Source: Komagataeibacter sucrofermentans DSM 15973
GTDB taxonomy: Bacteria > Pseudomonadota > Alphaproteobacteria > Acetobacterales > Acetobacteraceae
Length of the DNA: 64,000 nucleotides
Direction: 5' to 3'
Assembly: GCF_040581405.1 (NCBI RefSeq)
Contig: NZ_CP137157.1
Span: 1,368,001-1,432,000 of the forward strand
The notes under the pieces were generated by a model that saw nothing but the letters and a program-made list of their open reading frames with translations, was not told where the DNA came from and did no database searches. Made by a program: the position numbers and the translations under genes. Every line of letters begins with the position of its first letter. Position 1 is the first letter of the stretch. Below, piece by piece: positions 17,836-27,204 of this stretch.

Positions 17836-18534
17836 ATGAATGCCGACCATTTCACTACCGGCGCCTCGCTACGAAACCGTTTTCTTGAGCTGGAAAACGA
17901 GCGCAAACGCAGTTGGGCGCCTGAAGCGCTGGCCGTAAACGCCAACCAGCGTGCAGCATTGGTTGCCGGGCATGGGCTTCAGCCGCATGTCGTCGTGGGT
18001 GACACCTTGCCACCGGCAAGTCTGGCCACCGTGGATGGTCACACGATCACGCTGGATGAGCTGAGTGCGCAGGGGCCAGCGGTTCTGGTCTTTTTCCGCT
18101 TTGCGGGGTGTCCCGCCTGCAATATTGCACTGCCGCACTATCGCGATACGCTGTGGCCCGCGCTGCGGGCGGCCCATATCCCGCTTGTCGCGATTTCGCC
18201 GCAGCCCCCTGCCCTGCTCAAGGAAATTGTCAGTCGGCATGACCTGCCTTTCCCCGTTGCAACCGACAGCAACCTCGCCCTCTCCCGGGCATTGGGGATC
18301 ACCTATGTGTTTGATGCGCCATCCCGTAGTGCCGCACAGGCAAAAGGCGGCACCAGCCACGGCCTGAACGGCACCGATGCGTGGGAGCTGCCCAAGCCCG
18401 CCGTGATCGTAATCGGGCCCGGCCGGATCGTGCAGTTTGCCGATATTTCACCCGACTGGATGGACCGCACGGAAACACCGGCGATCCTGTCCGCTCTGGG
18501 GTTGCCCATTAAGGAAAGTCTTCATGCAGTCTGA
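17836..18534 (+). CDS. AhpC/TSA-family redoxin
   Basis: A 232-residue peroxiredoxin/thioredoxin-fold protein. The redox motif is FAGCPACNIALPHYR (CxxC) near residue 95, after an N-terminal helical extension of about 50 residues typical of the YP_-type redoxin subfamily. Expected role is thiol-dependent reduction of peroxide or an oxidised partner in the cytoplasm; no signal peptide is seen. It leads the rightward operon and its 3' end overlaps the flavin reductase start. It may protect against peroxide and sulfite by-products of the flavin monooxygenase, which is inference. Confidence 0.82.
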   Translation: MNADHFTTGASLRNRFLELENERKRSWAPEALAVNANQRAALVAGHGLQPHVVVGDTLPPASLATVDGHTITLDELSAQGPAVLVFFRFAGCPACNIALPHYRDTLWPALRAAHIPLVAISPQPPALLKEIVSRHDLPFPVATDSNLALSRALGITYVFDAPSRSAAQAKGGTSHGLNGTDAWELPKPAVIVIGPGRIVQFADISPDWMDRTETPAILSALGLPIKESLHAV

Positions 18535-19057
18535 TACGATCATGCCCGTAAAAGAGGTGCCGGGTGTAACGGGCGATCTCTTCCGTAACGCCATGAGCCG
18601 ACTGGGCGCGCCTGTTACCGTCGTAACCACCAGCGGCCCGGCTGGCCGGCAGGGATTGACCGTTTCCGCCATAACCAGCGTCAGTGATTCACCGCCCACA
18701 GTGCTGGTCTGCCTTAACCGCGACAACCGCTCCCATACGGCGTTCATTCAGAACGGTGTGGTCGGGATCAGCCTTCTTTCGCGGGGGCATGAAGACCTTG
18801 CGGGCATATTTGCCAGCAGCCGTCGCACGCCGGATGAAAAATTCGCGGCGGCGGAGTGGCGTACCGATGTAACCGGCGCGCCTTTGCTGGCAGATGCCCT
18901 GGTCACGCTCGATTGTACCATTGCCCTCATCCATGCCTCCAGCACGCATGACGTTCTGTTCTGCACGGTAGAGGCCATTCACGTTCATCCCACCGGCGAG
19001 ACCGGGCTGACCTGGTTCAACCGTCAGTTCCATACCCTGCCGCTGCTTCCGGCCTGA
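18524..19057 (+). CDS. NAD(P)H:FMN flavin reductase
   Basis: A 177-residue flavin reductase of the HpaC/SsuE-substitute type (flavin reductase-like split-barrel domain). The start at MQSDTIMPVKEV has a strong AAGGAAAG site and overlaps the redoxin stop by 11 bases. Motifs: RNAMSRLGAPVTVVTTSG, GLTVSAITSVSDSPPTVLVCLNRDNRSH and VGISLLSRGHEDLA. It probably provides reduced FMN to the luciferase-like monooxygenases of this region. The longer reading frame to 18437 lies inside the redoxin gene and is rejected. Confidence 0.88.
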   Translation: MQSDTIMPVKEVPGVTGDLFRNAMSRLGAPVTVVTTSGPAGRQGLTVSAITSVSDSPPTVLVCLNRDNRSHTAFIQNGVVGISLLSRGHEDLAGIFASSRRTPDEKFAAAEWRTDVTGAPLLADALVTLDCTIALIHASSTHDVLFCTVEAIHVHPTGETGLTWFNRQFHTLPLLPA

Positions 19058-19082
19058 AACCGGCCCAGAACAAGGTTCTCCG

Positions 19083-20165
19083 ATGTCCACATTCTCCCCA
19101 ATTTCCCGACGGACGGCCCTGACTTCCCTCACCGGGCTGACAGTTTCAGCATTCGTGTCTGGCCGCCGGCAGTCAGCCCGTGCGGCAGATGAAATGCCCG
19201 GCATGGACGCTCATGGGGCCTGTGTGGGCGCAGAAGGGAACAGGGACATCGCGCCGCTGCCTGGAGCACCACGCAAACTGACCATTGCGTGGAATGAAAC
19301 GGCATTGTGTGTCGCGGCCATACCGGTTGCCAGGGAGAAGGGTTTTTTCGCCCGGTACAATCTTGATGTTGACTATGTCAATTTTGGTGGGGCGACCGAC
19401 CAGCTGCTCGAGGCCCTGTCAACCGGAAAGGCGGATGCAGCCCCCGGCATGGCGCTGCGCTGGCTCAAGCCATTGCAGCAGGGTTTTGATGTCAAGCTGG
19501 TGGGTGGCCTGCATGCGGGCTGCATGTACATGCTTGTGCCCCCGGGCAGCGCCATCCGGCAACTGACCGATCTGCGCGGCAAGACCGTGGGGGTTACGGA
19601 TATCGGCGGGCCTGACCGCAATTTCTTTGGCATCCGCCTCAAACAGGCTGGCGTGGACCCGGAAACCGAGGTGCAGTGGCGGCAGTATCCCGCCGACCTG
19701 TTGCCGTTAGCGCTCCAGCGTGGGGATGTGCAGGTCATCACGGATTCCGATCCGTTTACCTATGTGCAGAAACGGCAGTTCGGGCTTGTCGAGATCGACA
19801 ACAACATGAAAGACGCCTGGGCCCATGCGGCATGCTGCGTGATCGGCCTGCGGGGCAGCCTGATCCGTAATGATCCGCAGGTGGCCGTGGCCGTAACCCG
19901 CGCCATACTGGATGCGGGTGCGTGGCTGGCGTGCAACCCCGATGAAGCCGGGCGCATCTTCAAGCCCTATGCCCCAAAGGTCAGCGCCGAGGACCTGGCG
20001 CAGATGATCAGGATTGAAGGCCATCATCACCAGAGCGTGGGGCCGAAATTCCATGACGAAATTGTCCAGTATGCCAATGCGTTAAAGGATATCGGCGTCT
20101 TCCGCCCTTCCCTTGATAGCGCACGTTACGCCAACCGTGTCACACAGGACCTGTTCAGCGCATGA
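19083..20165 (+). CDS. Sulfonate-type ABC transporter substrate-binding protein
   Basis: A 360-residue periplasmic binding protein of the SsuA/NMT1 family. The N-terminus (SRRTALTSLTGLTVSAF) looks like a twin-arginine signal, ending near ARA. The mature part has KLTIAWNETALCVAAIPVA, REKGFFARYNLDVDYVNF and a lobe-binding stretch LRGKTVGVTDIGGPDRNF. A Met/His/Cys-containing insert follows the signal (MPGMDAHGACVG), which is unusual. It is first in an ABC set and overlaps the permease gene by four bases. The ligand is likely a small organosulfur anion. Confidence 0.88.
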   Translation: MSTFSPISRRTALTSLTGLTVSAFVSGRRQSARAADEMPGMDAHGACVGAEGNRDIAPLPGAPRKLTIAWNETALCVAAIPVAREKGFFARYNLDVDYVNFGGATDQLLEALSTGKADAAPGMALRWLKPLQQGFDVKLVGGLHAGCMYMLVPPGSAIRQLTDLRGKTVGVTDIGGPDRNFFGIRLKQAGVDPETEVQWRQYPADLLPLALQRGDVQVITDSDPFTYVQKRQFGLVEIDNNMKDAWAHAACCVIGLRGSLIRNDPQVAVAVTRAILDAGAWLACNPDEAGRIFKPYAPKVSAEDLAQMIRIEGHHHQSVGPKFHDEIVQYANALKDIGVFRPSLDSARYANRVTQDLFSA

Positions 20166-21157
20166 CCCAGACAACGTCCTTCTCCATGCATGATATTGCA
20201 ACCGTGCCGGAAACCGCCATCTCTGCGCGCAAGGCGTGGCTGCCTGGCCTTCTGCCCTGGCTGGCGGGACCCGCGTGGTTCCTCGCTGCTTTTGTGACAT
20301 GGTTCTGGCCGGATGCTGATGATTTTCCGGCCACTGACACGCTTGCCATTGCATTCGCAATCATGGGTGCCGTTCTTTTGCCAGCGGCGCTGCTACGGCG
20401 TTTTTCGGCAAAAGCGCCCTGGATGATTGCCCTCGGCCTCGGCTTTGCGGCATGGGAAGGCGTTCAGGCCAAACTGCTGCTGCTGCCCCGCCCCTTTTTT
20501 GGCACGCCACAGGATCTGCTGGATGTGTTCATGACGGACTGGCGCAAACTGGGGGATAGCCTGCTCCATTCACTGGGCCTGCTCGCGGTTGGTTACATCG
20601 CGGGGTCTGTGCTGGGGATTGCCATCGGGGTCGGACTGGGTCGTTCGGCACGGTTCCGATACTGGGTGCAGCCCATCATAAGGCTGGTTGGCCCGCTCCC
20701 GCCTGTTGCCCTGCTGCCTCTGGCTTTCGTGATCATTCCCTCAAGCTGGGCGGCAAGCGAGGCGCTGATGGCGCTGGCCTCGGCCTTTCCGGTCATTGTG
20801 CTGACATGGTCAGGCATCTCGGCGGTGGACCCTGCCTATTATGACGTGGCCCGCACCATGGGGGCACGTGACCGCTTTCTGGTTTTTCGCGTCGCACTGC
20901 CTGCGGCGGCCCCGCAGATATTCGTGGGCCTGTTCATGGGGCTGGGCATGTCTTTTGCCATGCTGGTCGTGGCTGAAATGCTGGGCGTCAAATCAGGACT
21001 TGGCTTTTACATGCAATGGGCACAGGGGTGGGCGGCCTACCCCAACATGTATGCCGCCCTTGTGGTCATGTCGCTTATGTGCACCGGCCTGATTACCATT
21101 TTGTTTCGTATACGTGACCGTATTCTTGGCTGGCAGAAGGATGGACTGAAATGGTAA
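20162..21157 (+). CDS. ABC transporter permease (SsuC/TauC type)
   Basis: A 331-residue inner-membrane permease. The BPD_transp_1 domain spans about residues 120-315, with VGYIAGSVLGIAIGVGLG, RLVGPLPPVALLPLAFVI and the EAA coupling loop ARTMGARDRFLVFRVALPAAAP. It is longer than usual for the family because of two extra N-terminal hydrophobic segments (about residues 28-50 and 60-80). Overlaps with the binding-protein gene (ATGA) and the ATPase gene (7 bp) indicate one translation-coupled operon. Confidence 0.9.
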   Translation: MTQTTSFSMHDIATVPETAISARKAWLPGLLPWLAGPAWFLAAFVTWFWPDADDFPATDTLAIAFAIMGAVLLPAALLRRFSAKAPWMIALGLGFAAWEGVQAKLLLLPRPFFGTPQDLLDVFMTDWRKLGDSLLHSLGLLAVGYIAGSVLGIAIGVGLGRSARFRYWVQPIIRLVGPLPPVALLPLAFVIIPSSWAASEALMALASAFPVIVLTWSGISAVDPAYYDVARTMGARDRFLVFRVALPAAAPQIFVGLFMGLGMSFAMLVVAEMLGVKSGLGFYMQWAQGWAAYPNMYAALVVMSLMCTGLITILFRIRDRILGWQKDGLKW

Positions 21158-21918
21158 ACGCCACCATGCCCCCGCTGGGTATCCAGCTTCATAATGTAAG
21201 TCACGGCTATGATATCGGGGGGCGTTTTACGCCGGTTCTGGACAATGTGAACCTGAACATTGCGCCGGGTGAGTTCGTTGCCCTGCTCGGCCCTTCGGGC
21301 TGCGGCAAATCCACCCTGCTGCGGCTGGTCGCAGGCCTTGAAATACCGCATGATGGCCGCATACTGGCCGATGGTGTTCCTGTCATCGGTCCTGGCCCGG
21401 ACCGGATTGTCATGTTTCAGGACCCGACCCTGTACCCATGGCGCAGCGTGCGGGCCAATGTTGCGCTCAGTCAGGATATTTCTGGCAGGGTGGACAATGC
21501 CGCGGTGGATGCCGCCATTGCCATGGTCGGGCTGCAGGGGTTTGAACGTGCCTGGCCGCACCAGCTTTCTGGTGGCATGGCGCAGCGGGCTGCACTTGCG
21601 CGGGCACTGGTCAATAATCCACGCCTGCTCATTCTTGATGAACCGCTAGGCAAGCTGGATAGCCTGACACGGCTGACCATGCAGACCGAACTGCTTCGCC
21701 TGTGGCAGGACCGGGGCTTCACCGTCATCATGGTCACGCATGACGTGGAAGAAGCATTATTGCTGGCCACGCGCGTCGTGACCTTTGGTGCCCGCCCGGC
21801 CAGCGTGATATCGGATATCAGTATCGACCTGCCTTATCACCGTCATCGCGATGATCCGCACCTGCTTGCATTGCGCCGCGATATTCTGGTCCAGCTTGGA
21901 CACAGTGCGGACTGGTAA
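21151..21918 (+). CDS. ABC transporter ATPase (SsuB/TauB type)
   Basis: A 255-residue ATP-binding subunit that powers the permease encoded just upstream. Walker A is GPSGCGKST, the Q-loop VMFQDPTLYPW, the signature LSGGMAQRAALARAL, Walker B LLILDEP and the switch His in MVTHDVEEA. All catalytic motifs are intact. It overlaps the permease by 7 bp and is followed by a short GC stem, then the next binding protein. Confidence 0.92.
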   Translation: MVNATMPPLGIQLHNVSHGYDIGGRFTPVLDNVNLNIAPGEFVALLGPSGCGKSTLLRLVAGLEIPHDGRILADGVPVIGPGPDRIVMFQDPTLYPWRSVRANVALSQDISGRVDNAAVDAAIAMVGLQGFERAWPHQLSGGMAQRAALARALVNNPRLLILDEPLGKLDSLTRLTMQTELLRLWQDRGFTVIMVTHDVEEALLLATRVVTFGARPASVISDISIDLPYHRHRDDPHLLALRRDILVQLGHSADW

Positions 21919-22011
21919 GCAAAAAAGCCGCAAACGGCCCGGCATCCTTTTTTGATATTCCCCGTGCCTTGAATATCTCAGCGGTGGCCCGACTGTTGAT
22001 AAGGAACATCA

Positions 22012-22977
22012 ATGTCCGAATTTCTCAAAACCCGGCTGCTGTCGCATCCATCACGCCGGACCATGGTGAAAGGCCTGGCAGGCATGGGGCTGCTGGCTTC
22101 CGTACGCACCGCCTCTGCGCAGGACAGCCTGCTTATAGGAGACCAGAAAGGCGGAACGCATGCCTTATTGAGCGCGGCAACATCCGGGCATATTGATAAT
22201 GCCATGATAACATGGAGCCTGTTTGCTGGCGCACCGATGTTGATCCAGGCACTTGCGGCCAACGCGGTGGACACTGGCGCCATCGGGGACGCCCCGCTTG
22301 CGTTTGCCCAGGACGGAACCAGTACGATTCGCGCCATAGCTGGCATTCAGAGCGATGGGACGACAACCGCCATCATCACGCGGCGTGATAGTCCGATCCA
22401 TACGGTTGGCGACTTGAAAGGCAGGTCCATCGCCACCCTTCGTGCCCAGACCGGGCATTACCTGACCCTGGCCGCACTCCGTGCCGCTGGAATGCATGAT
22501 GATGACGTACACTTTGTCTTCCTGCCGCCCGTTTCTGCACGGGCGGCGTTGCAGACAGGAGCCGTTGACGCATGGGCAACCTGGGGGCCGTATGTTTCTG
22601 CGGCCATCATCACCGATGGTGCACGGGAAATCGTGAACGGCGGGCAACTGATGAGTGGCCTGAGCTATGTTGTCGCAACGGTCGATGCCCTGCATGCAAA
22701 AAAGGATGCCCTGGCTGCTTATGTACGCCAGTTGAAAGCGGCCCATGAATGGGGTCGTGCCAACCCGGACGAATATGCCGCCGCCTGGGCTACTGACGTC
22801 GGGTTGCCCCTGGCCGTTGCCCGACGTGTCGTGCCGACCATGCTGGGTGATGTTGTTACCCTGAATCCGCACGTCATACAGAAGCAGCAGGACGTATGTG
22901 ACTTCATGTATGATACCCGCATGCTTTCTCATCGACTGGATGCACGTGCTATTATGGATACTGGCTTTATTTTCTAA
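22012..22977 (+). CDS. Second ABC-type substrate-binding protein
   Basis: A 321-residue SsuA-like periplasmic binding protein with a likely Tat signal (SRRTMVKGLAGMGLLASV, cleavage near ASA). The mature protein starts QDSLLIGDQKGGTHALL and shows QALAANAVDTGAIGDAPLAFA, DLKGRSIATLRAQTGHYL and AVDAWATWGPYVSA, all standard for aliphatic-sulfonate binding proteins. It lies 93 bp after the ATPase and could share that transporter with the first binding protein. Confidence 0.88.
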   Translation: MSEFLKTRLLSHPSRRTMVKGLAGMGLLASVRTASAQDSLLIGDQKGGTHALLSAATSGHIDNAMITWSLFAGAPMLIQALAANAVDTGAIGDAPLAFAQDGTSTIRAIAGIQSDGTTTAIITRRDSPIHTVGDLKGRSIATLRAQTGHYLTLAALRAAGMHDDDVHFVFLPPVSARAALQTGAVDAWATWGPYVSAAIITDGAREIVNGGQLMSGLSYVVATVDALHAKKDALAAYVRQLKAAHEWGRANPDEYAAAWATDVGLPLAVARRVVPTMLGDVVTLNPHVIQKQQDVCDFMYDTRMLSHRLDARAIMDTGFIF

Positions 22978-23363
22978 TAATGGACTGTTTTACAGGTCGT
23001 TTTTCTTGAAAAAAATAATAGCAATGCTGTTTTCAAGGACTTTTGGGGCGCACCGCAAAGGATAATCCCTCTTCACCAGGCCGGTATTAGCGATAAGCCC
23101 GATCGCCAATTCATGCCGGCATCTGCCAAATTACGTTGCTGGAACCTGGTTTGCCGCGCGTTGCAGCGAATGGATGGAAGCTTGAATACCAACATATAAC
23201 ATTCCATGAAATTACTCATTATATTTAAAGAAAACATGATAATATTTCCATTTATAATATAACATTACAAAATATAACATCATGATTTAAAATTATTTAT
23301 TATTTTATTCCCTCATTCGGGCATATGCAACGCATGAAAACCAGAGGAAATGATACGTTGTAC
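22978..23363 (+). other. AT-rich leader before a TonB receptor gene
   Basis: The region turns sharply AT-rich after about 23200. It probably holds the promoter of the receptor gene. I see no gene. The reading frame of the receptor is open from 23325, but the signal peptide fits a start at 23364. Confidence 0.4.
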
Positions 23364-25814
23364 ATGAGATATATTTCTACATATCTATCCTTCGTGGGCG
23401 TTCTGCTTTCCACTACCGCTTATGCAGCCGACCGTCCTTCCTGGCAGGCAGATAACATAAAAAATACAGAGAGCCTCACACCTTTCCGGCACCACGTACG
23501 CAGTCTTCATCACGACAACAAAGAACAGGACAGTTCCGAGCAGATCATCGTAACTGGTACGCGCGACCCGTCACAGACGGCTCGCAAAAGTTCAAGCCCC
23601 ATTACCGTGATCAATGGAGATAAACTGCGTTCCACTGGCATGACAGATATTCGCGAAGCCCTTGTACAACTTTCACCGTCCATCAGTCGTGAAGTTAATG
23701 GCTCCGATCAGGGCTCCATCGTTGATTCCCTCAGCCTGCGCGGCCTGAATGCCGACCAGACACTCGTGCTTGTAAACGGTAAAAGACGCCACACAACAGC
23801 AGCTCTCAATTTTGACGGTGGTTCCCAACAGGGCACAACACCGGTCGATCTTGATATGCTGCCCATATCATCAATCGATCATATTGAAATTCTTCAGGAT
23901 GGCGCAGCCGCGCAATATGGATCCGATGCGATTGCCGGTGTTATCAACATTATTCTCAAATCGAATAATAAAGGTGTTAATCTACAATCCACCAATGGTG
24001 GTTATTATGCGGGAGATGGCTTTACTACAGGAGAAAATATCAATGCTGGATTCAACCTCGGAAATCGTGGTTTTTTTAATCTGAGTGCGGAATACAAGCA
24101 TCAGGACCGAACGCAACGCACCGGCATTGACCCACGCACCGGCCGCGATAACGACCTTGCAACGGGTCAGCCGCAGGTCACACGGGAGGCTATTGAGGGC
24201 AATTTTAGCTACCACATCACGAATAAGATTGAAGTTTATGCCTTTGGCACCTTTACCCATCGTGATGCTGAACGATGGGCCTATCTTCGCGCGCCCAGCA
24301 CAACAGCGGCTGACGGATTATCTGCTGTCTATCCCACCGGGTTTGAACCGGTCGAGACGCTACCTGAAAATGATTACGGCGTTACCGCAGGTGTAAAGGG
24401 CAAGCGGTTTGCCAGCTTTGACTGGGATATCAGCTCAACCATTGGGAGCGACCATGATAATCTGAGCGACTACAATTCCGCAAACGCCACCGAATATGCC
24501 GAGACCGGCTATACAAAAAAACGTTTCTATTTAGGCACTTACAGCAATCAACAATGGACGAATAATCTCGATGTTAGGAGACCTGTAGATATAGCCCCCC
24601 TCTATAAACCACTTAATATAGCCTTTGGTGCGGAATATCGACATGAAACATATGCCATGCATACAGGGGAGCCATGGTCATATATTGGCTCTGGAGCCCA
24701 GGGCTACCAGGGCATTACGCCGACATCCCGTGTAGATGCAGCCCGACATGTTGCTGCTGCCTATGTCGATTTTTCCACCCAATTCCTGCGCGGATGGCAA
24801 TTTGATCTTGCTGGCCGGTTTGAACATTATTCTGACGTGGGTAATGCACACACCGGAAAGATTTCAACACGATATGATGTAAACAGATATATCGGGTTCC
24901 GTGGCACCGCAAGCACAGGGTTCCGCGCACCGACCCTGGCCGAGGAAAACTTTGCCAACCTCACAGTAAGCCCCAATTATGCCAATGGACAGATTTCTCC
25001 AAATTCTGCCGCAGCGCGTTATCTCGGCTCAACGGGCCTGCATCCCGAAACATCCACCAACTTCAGTGTCGGCATGATCCTCAATCCATTGCCGCGACTT
25101 CATGTTAATGTTGATGCCTATACCATAAAAATAAAACACCGTGTGGTTGATGGAGGCGTCTATAACGGTCAAATGGCCATAAATGCTTACAAGTTCAATG
25201 GTATTGACGTGAGTGGTTTCGGGGCCGATCCCAATTCCGTCAGCGCCCAGTTCTTTACAAATGGTGCCAACACACGCACGACCGGACTGGACATTACCGC
25301 GAGCTATGATACCGATTTTGGGCGTATTGGTCATTTTACCTGGGACGCCGCAGTCAATTTCAATCATACAAATGTTAGTGACATACAGAAAGATGGCAAT
25401 GGCAATCCTGTTCTGAATGCCCAGCAGATCAATTACATATCAACGGAAAACCCAGCCAATAAACTGATTTTTGGTGGTACATGGCGCAAGGGAAAATGGA
25501 ATGTGTCCGTGCATGAGATCCGCTATGGTCATAGTACATCCAACCTGACCTATGTCTCGGGCCCTAATGCATGGTCAAACAGTGTCTTTTATGAACAGGT
25601 TAATAAACCGCGTTTCGTAACAAATCTCGAAATTGGTTACCAGGTTCTTCCGCAACTGCATCTAGCACTCGGAGGCAATAATATCGGGAATACGTATCCC
25701 AGCCGCGTGCCGGTCAACACATCTGACTACAATAACAACAAATATGATACTGGCAGTCAGCAATTATCGGAAGAAGGTGGCTTTTACTATATTCGTGCTG
25801 ATTTCAGAATATAA
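23364..25814 (+). CDS. TonB-dependent outer-membrane receptor
   Basis: An outer-membrane receptor of about 816 residues. From the ATG at 23364 a clean signal peptide is read (MRYISTYLSFVGVLLSTTAYA). In-frame ATGs exist at 23325 and 23334 and a TTG at 23358 better spaced from AGAGGA, so the start is uncertain by a few codons. The plug includes EQIIVTGTRDPSQTARKSSS, LRGLNADQTLVLVNGKRRH and IEILQDGAAAQYGSDAIAGVINIILK. The barrel ends FRI. It lies between the sulfonate ABC genes and an FMN hydroxyacid oxidase, implying the same substrate system. Composition is AT-richer than the ABC genes. Confidence 0.92.
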   Translation: MRYISTYLSFVGVLLSTTAYAADRPSWQADNIKNTESLTPFRHHVRSLHHDNKEQDSSEQIIVTGTRDPSQTARKSSSPITVINGDKLRSTGMTDIREALVQLSPSISREVNGSDQGSIVDSLSLRGLNADQTLVLVNGKRRHTTAALNFDGGSQQGTTPVDLDMLPISSIDHIEILQDGAAAQYGSDAIAGVINIILKSNNKGVNLQSTNGGYYAGDGFTTGENINAGFNLGNRGFFNLSAEYKHQDRTQRTGIDPRTGRDNDLATGQPQVTREAIEGNFSYHITNKIEVYAFGTFTHRDAERWAYLRAPSTTAADGLSAVYPTGFEPVETLPENDYGVTAGVKGKRFASFDWDISSTIGSDHDNLSDYNSANATEYAETGYTKKRFYLGTYSNQQWTNNLDVRRPVDIAPLYKPLNIAFGAEYRHETYAMHTGEPWSYIGSGAQGYQGITPTSRVDAARHVAAAYVDFSTQFLRGWQFDLAGRFEHYSDVGNAHTGKISTRYDVNRYIGFRGTASTGFRAPTLAEENFANLTVSPNYANGQISPNSAAARYLGSTGLHPETSTNFSVGMILNPLPRLHVNVDAYTIKIKHRVVDGGVYNGQMAINAYKFNGIDVSGFGADPNSVSAQFFTNGANTRTTGLDITASYDTDFGRIGHFTWDAAVNFNHTNVSDIQKDGNGNPVLNAQQINYISTENPANKLIFGGTWRKGKWNVSVHEIRYGHSTSNLTYVSGPNAWSNSVFYEQVNKPRFVTNLEIGYQVLPQLHLALGGNNIGNTYPSRVPVNTSDYNNNKYDTGSQQLSEEGGFYYIRADFRI

Positions 25815-25908
25815 AAATATTTAAATATTAATAACTAAAATTACAATACGAATCTATTCTTCGCTCATACCCGAAATATCGTAACCTAAAAAGTAGGACA
25901 GTGGTCAA

Positions 25909-27054
25909 ATGACACGATATGCATATAATATCTCTGATTACAGGAAACTGGCAAAAAAGCGTATCCCAAAAGGTATTTTTGAATATATTGACCGAGGCTC
26001 CGAGAATGAAATTGCTCTAAATAGAAATAGGGAAGATTTTGACTGTATAGAAATTATACCACGTTTTCTAAGAGATGTACATTCAGTCGATACTGCAACC
26101 TGCATACTCGGATGCACATATCAAACGCCTCTTATTGTTGCGCCTACGGCATTCTCTGGTCTTGTGTGGAACAATGGAGAACAGCTTATTGCCCGTGCGG
26201 CAGGGCATCTTGGCGTGCCTACCTGCGTTGCAATGATGTCCATTACCCCATTGGAAATGATAGCTCAGGGTACAACCGTCCCGCCATGGTTCCAGCTTTA
26301 TTTCTGGAAGAACCGCGAAAAGACTTACAATCTGATTAAACGTGTGGAAACTGCCGGTATCGATAAACTCATCATAACCGTTGATGGACCCGTGCGGGCG
26401 AACCGGGAATATAACGGGCGCAATGGTTTTGGCATGCCATTTCGCTTTTCATGTCGTTCCATTCTGGATCTGGCCCGGCATCCGTCATGGCTTGTCTCAA
26501 CCATCCTGCCACATCTGTGGGAAACCGGCCTCCCCTCACTGGTACATTACCCTACGAACGCTCAACCCAATATATTGCATGCCCCTAATGACGGCTCTAT
26601 CGGCCTTGCAAATGACCTAACATGGGAAGACATCAAGACATTGCGGGACAAATGGCGAGGCAAAATCCTCCTTAAAGGTATTCTAGACGTGGAGGATGCC
26701 CTTTTGGCTAAATCCATTGGGGTAGATGGCCTTGTACTATCAAATCATGGTGGGAGAAACCTGGATTCATCCCCCTCTGCTTTATCTGTTTTGGCACAGA
26801 TATTACAACATGTCGGAAAGGACATGACCCTTCTTGTTGATGGCGGAATCATGCGGGGAAGCGATATCTTTAAGGCCGTTGCGCTGGGAGCATCGGGAGT
26901 ACTTGCTGGTCGCGCACCATTATGGGGTCTTGCCGCAAAGGGAGAAGAAGGCGCGCGTGCTGCCATTTCCATCCTGATACAGGAATTCAAAACGACCATG
27001 GCTCTAGCCGGGTGCAGGAATATATCAGAAGCTAAAAAGATCCATATTACGTAA
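25909..27054 (+). CDS. FMN-dependent alpha-hydroxyacid oxidase/dehydrogenase (L-lactate type)
   Basis: A 381-residue TIM-barrel flavoenzyme oxidising an L-2-hydroxyacid. Signatures: DYRKLAKKRIPKGIFEYIDRG (N-terminal, about residues 8-30), PLIVAPTAFSGLVW, the active-site segment VLSNHGGRNLDSSPSAL with catalytic His near residue 280, and LLVDGGIMRGSDIFKAVALGA for FMN phosphate. It is between two TonB receptor genes, 94 bp after the first. Together with the D-specific FAD enzyme at 10032 it would allow both enantiomers of a hydroxyacid to be oxidised. The specific substrate is unknown. Confidence 0.88.
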   Translation: MTRYAYNISDYRKLAKKRIPKGIFEYIDRGSENEIALNRNREDFDCIEIIPRFLRDVHSVDTATCILGCTYQTPLIVAPTAFSGLVWNNGEQLIARAAGHLGVPTCVAMMSITPLEMIAQGTTVPPWFQLYFWKNREKTYNLIKRVETAGIDKLIITVDGPVRANREYNGRNGFGMPFRFSCRSILDLARHPSWLVSTILPHLWETGLPSLVHYPTNAQPNILHAPNDGSIGLANDLTWEDIKTLRDKWRGKILLKGILDVEDALLAKSIGVDGLVLSNHGGRNLDSSPSALSVLAQILQHVGKDMTLLVDGGIMRGSDIFKAVALGASGVLAGRAPLWGLAAKGEEGARAAISILIQEFKTTMALAGCRNISEAKKIHIT

Positions 27055-27204
27055 TAACAATATTTGTTTTACTCAAAAATTACATGATAAAATCAAAACT
27101 ATTGAAAATATGAAAACAGATGATTTGATATATTTCTAAAAACTATTATAGACATTTATACGAAATATAGAAAAAATAGCATCAGAAAAAATGATGGTGT
27201 TATT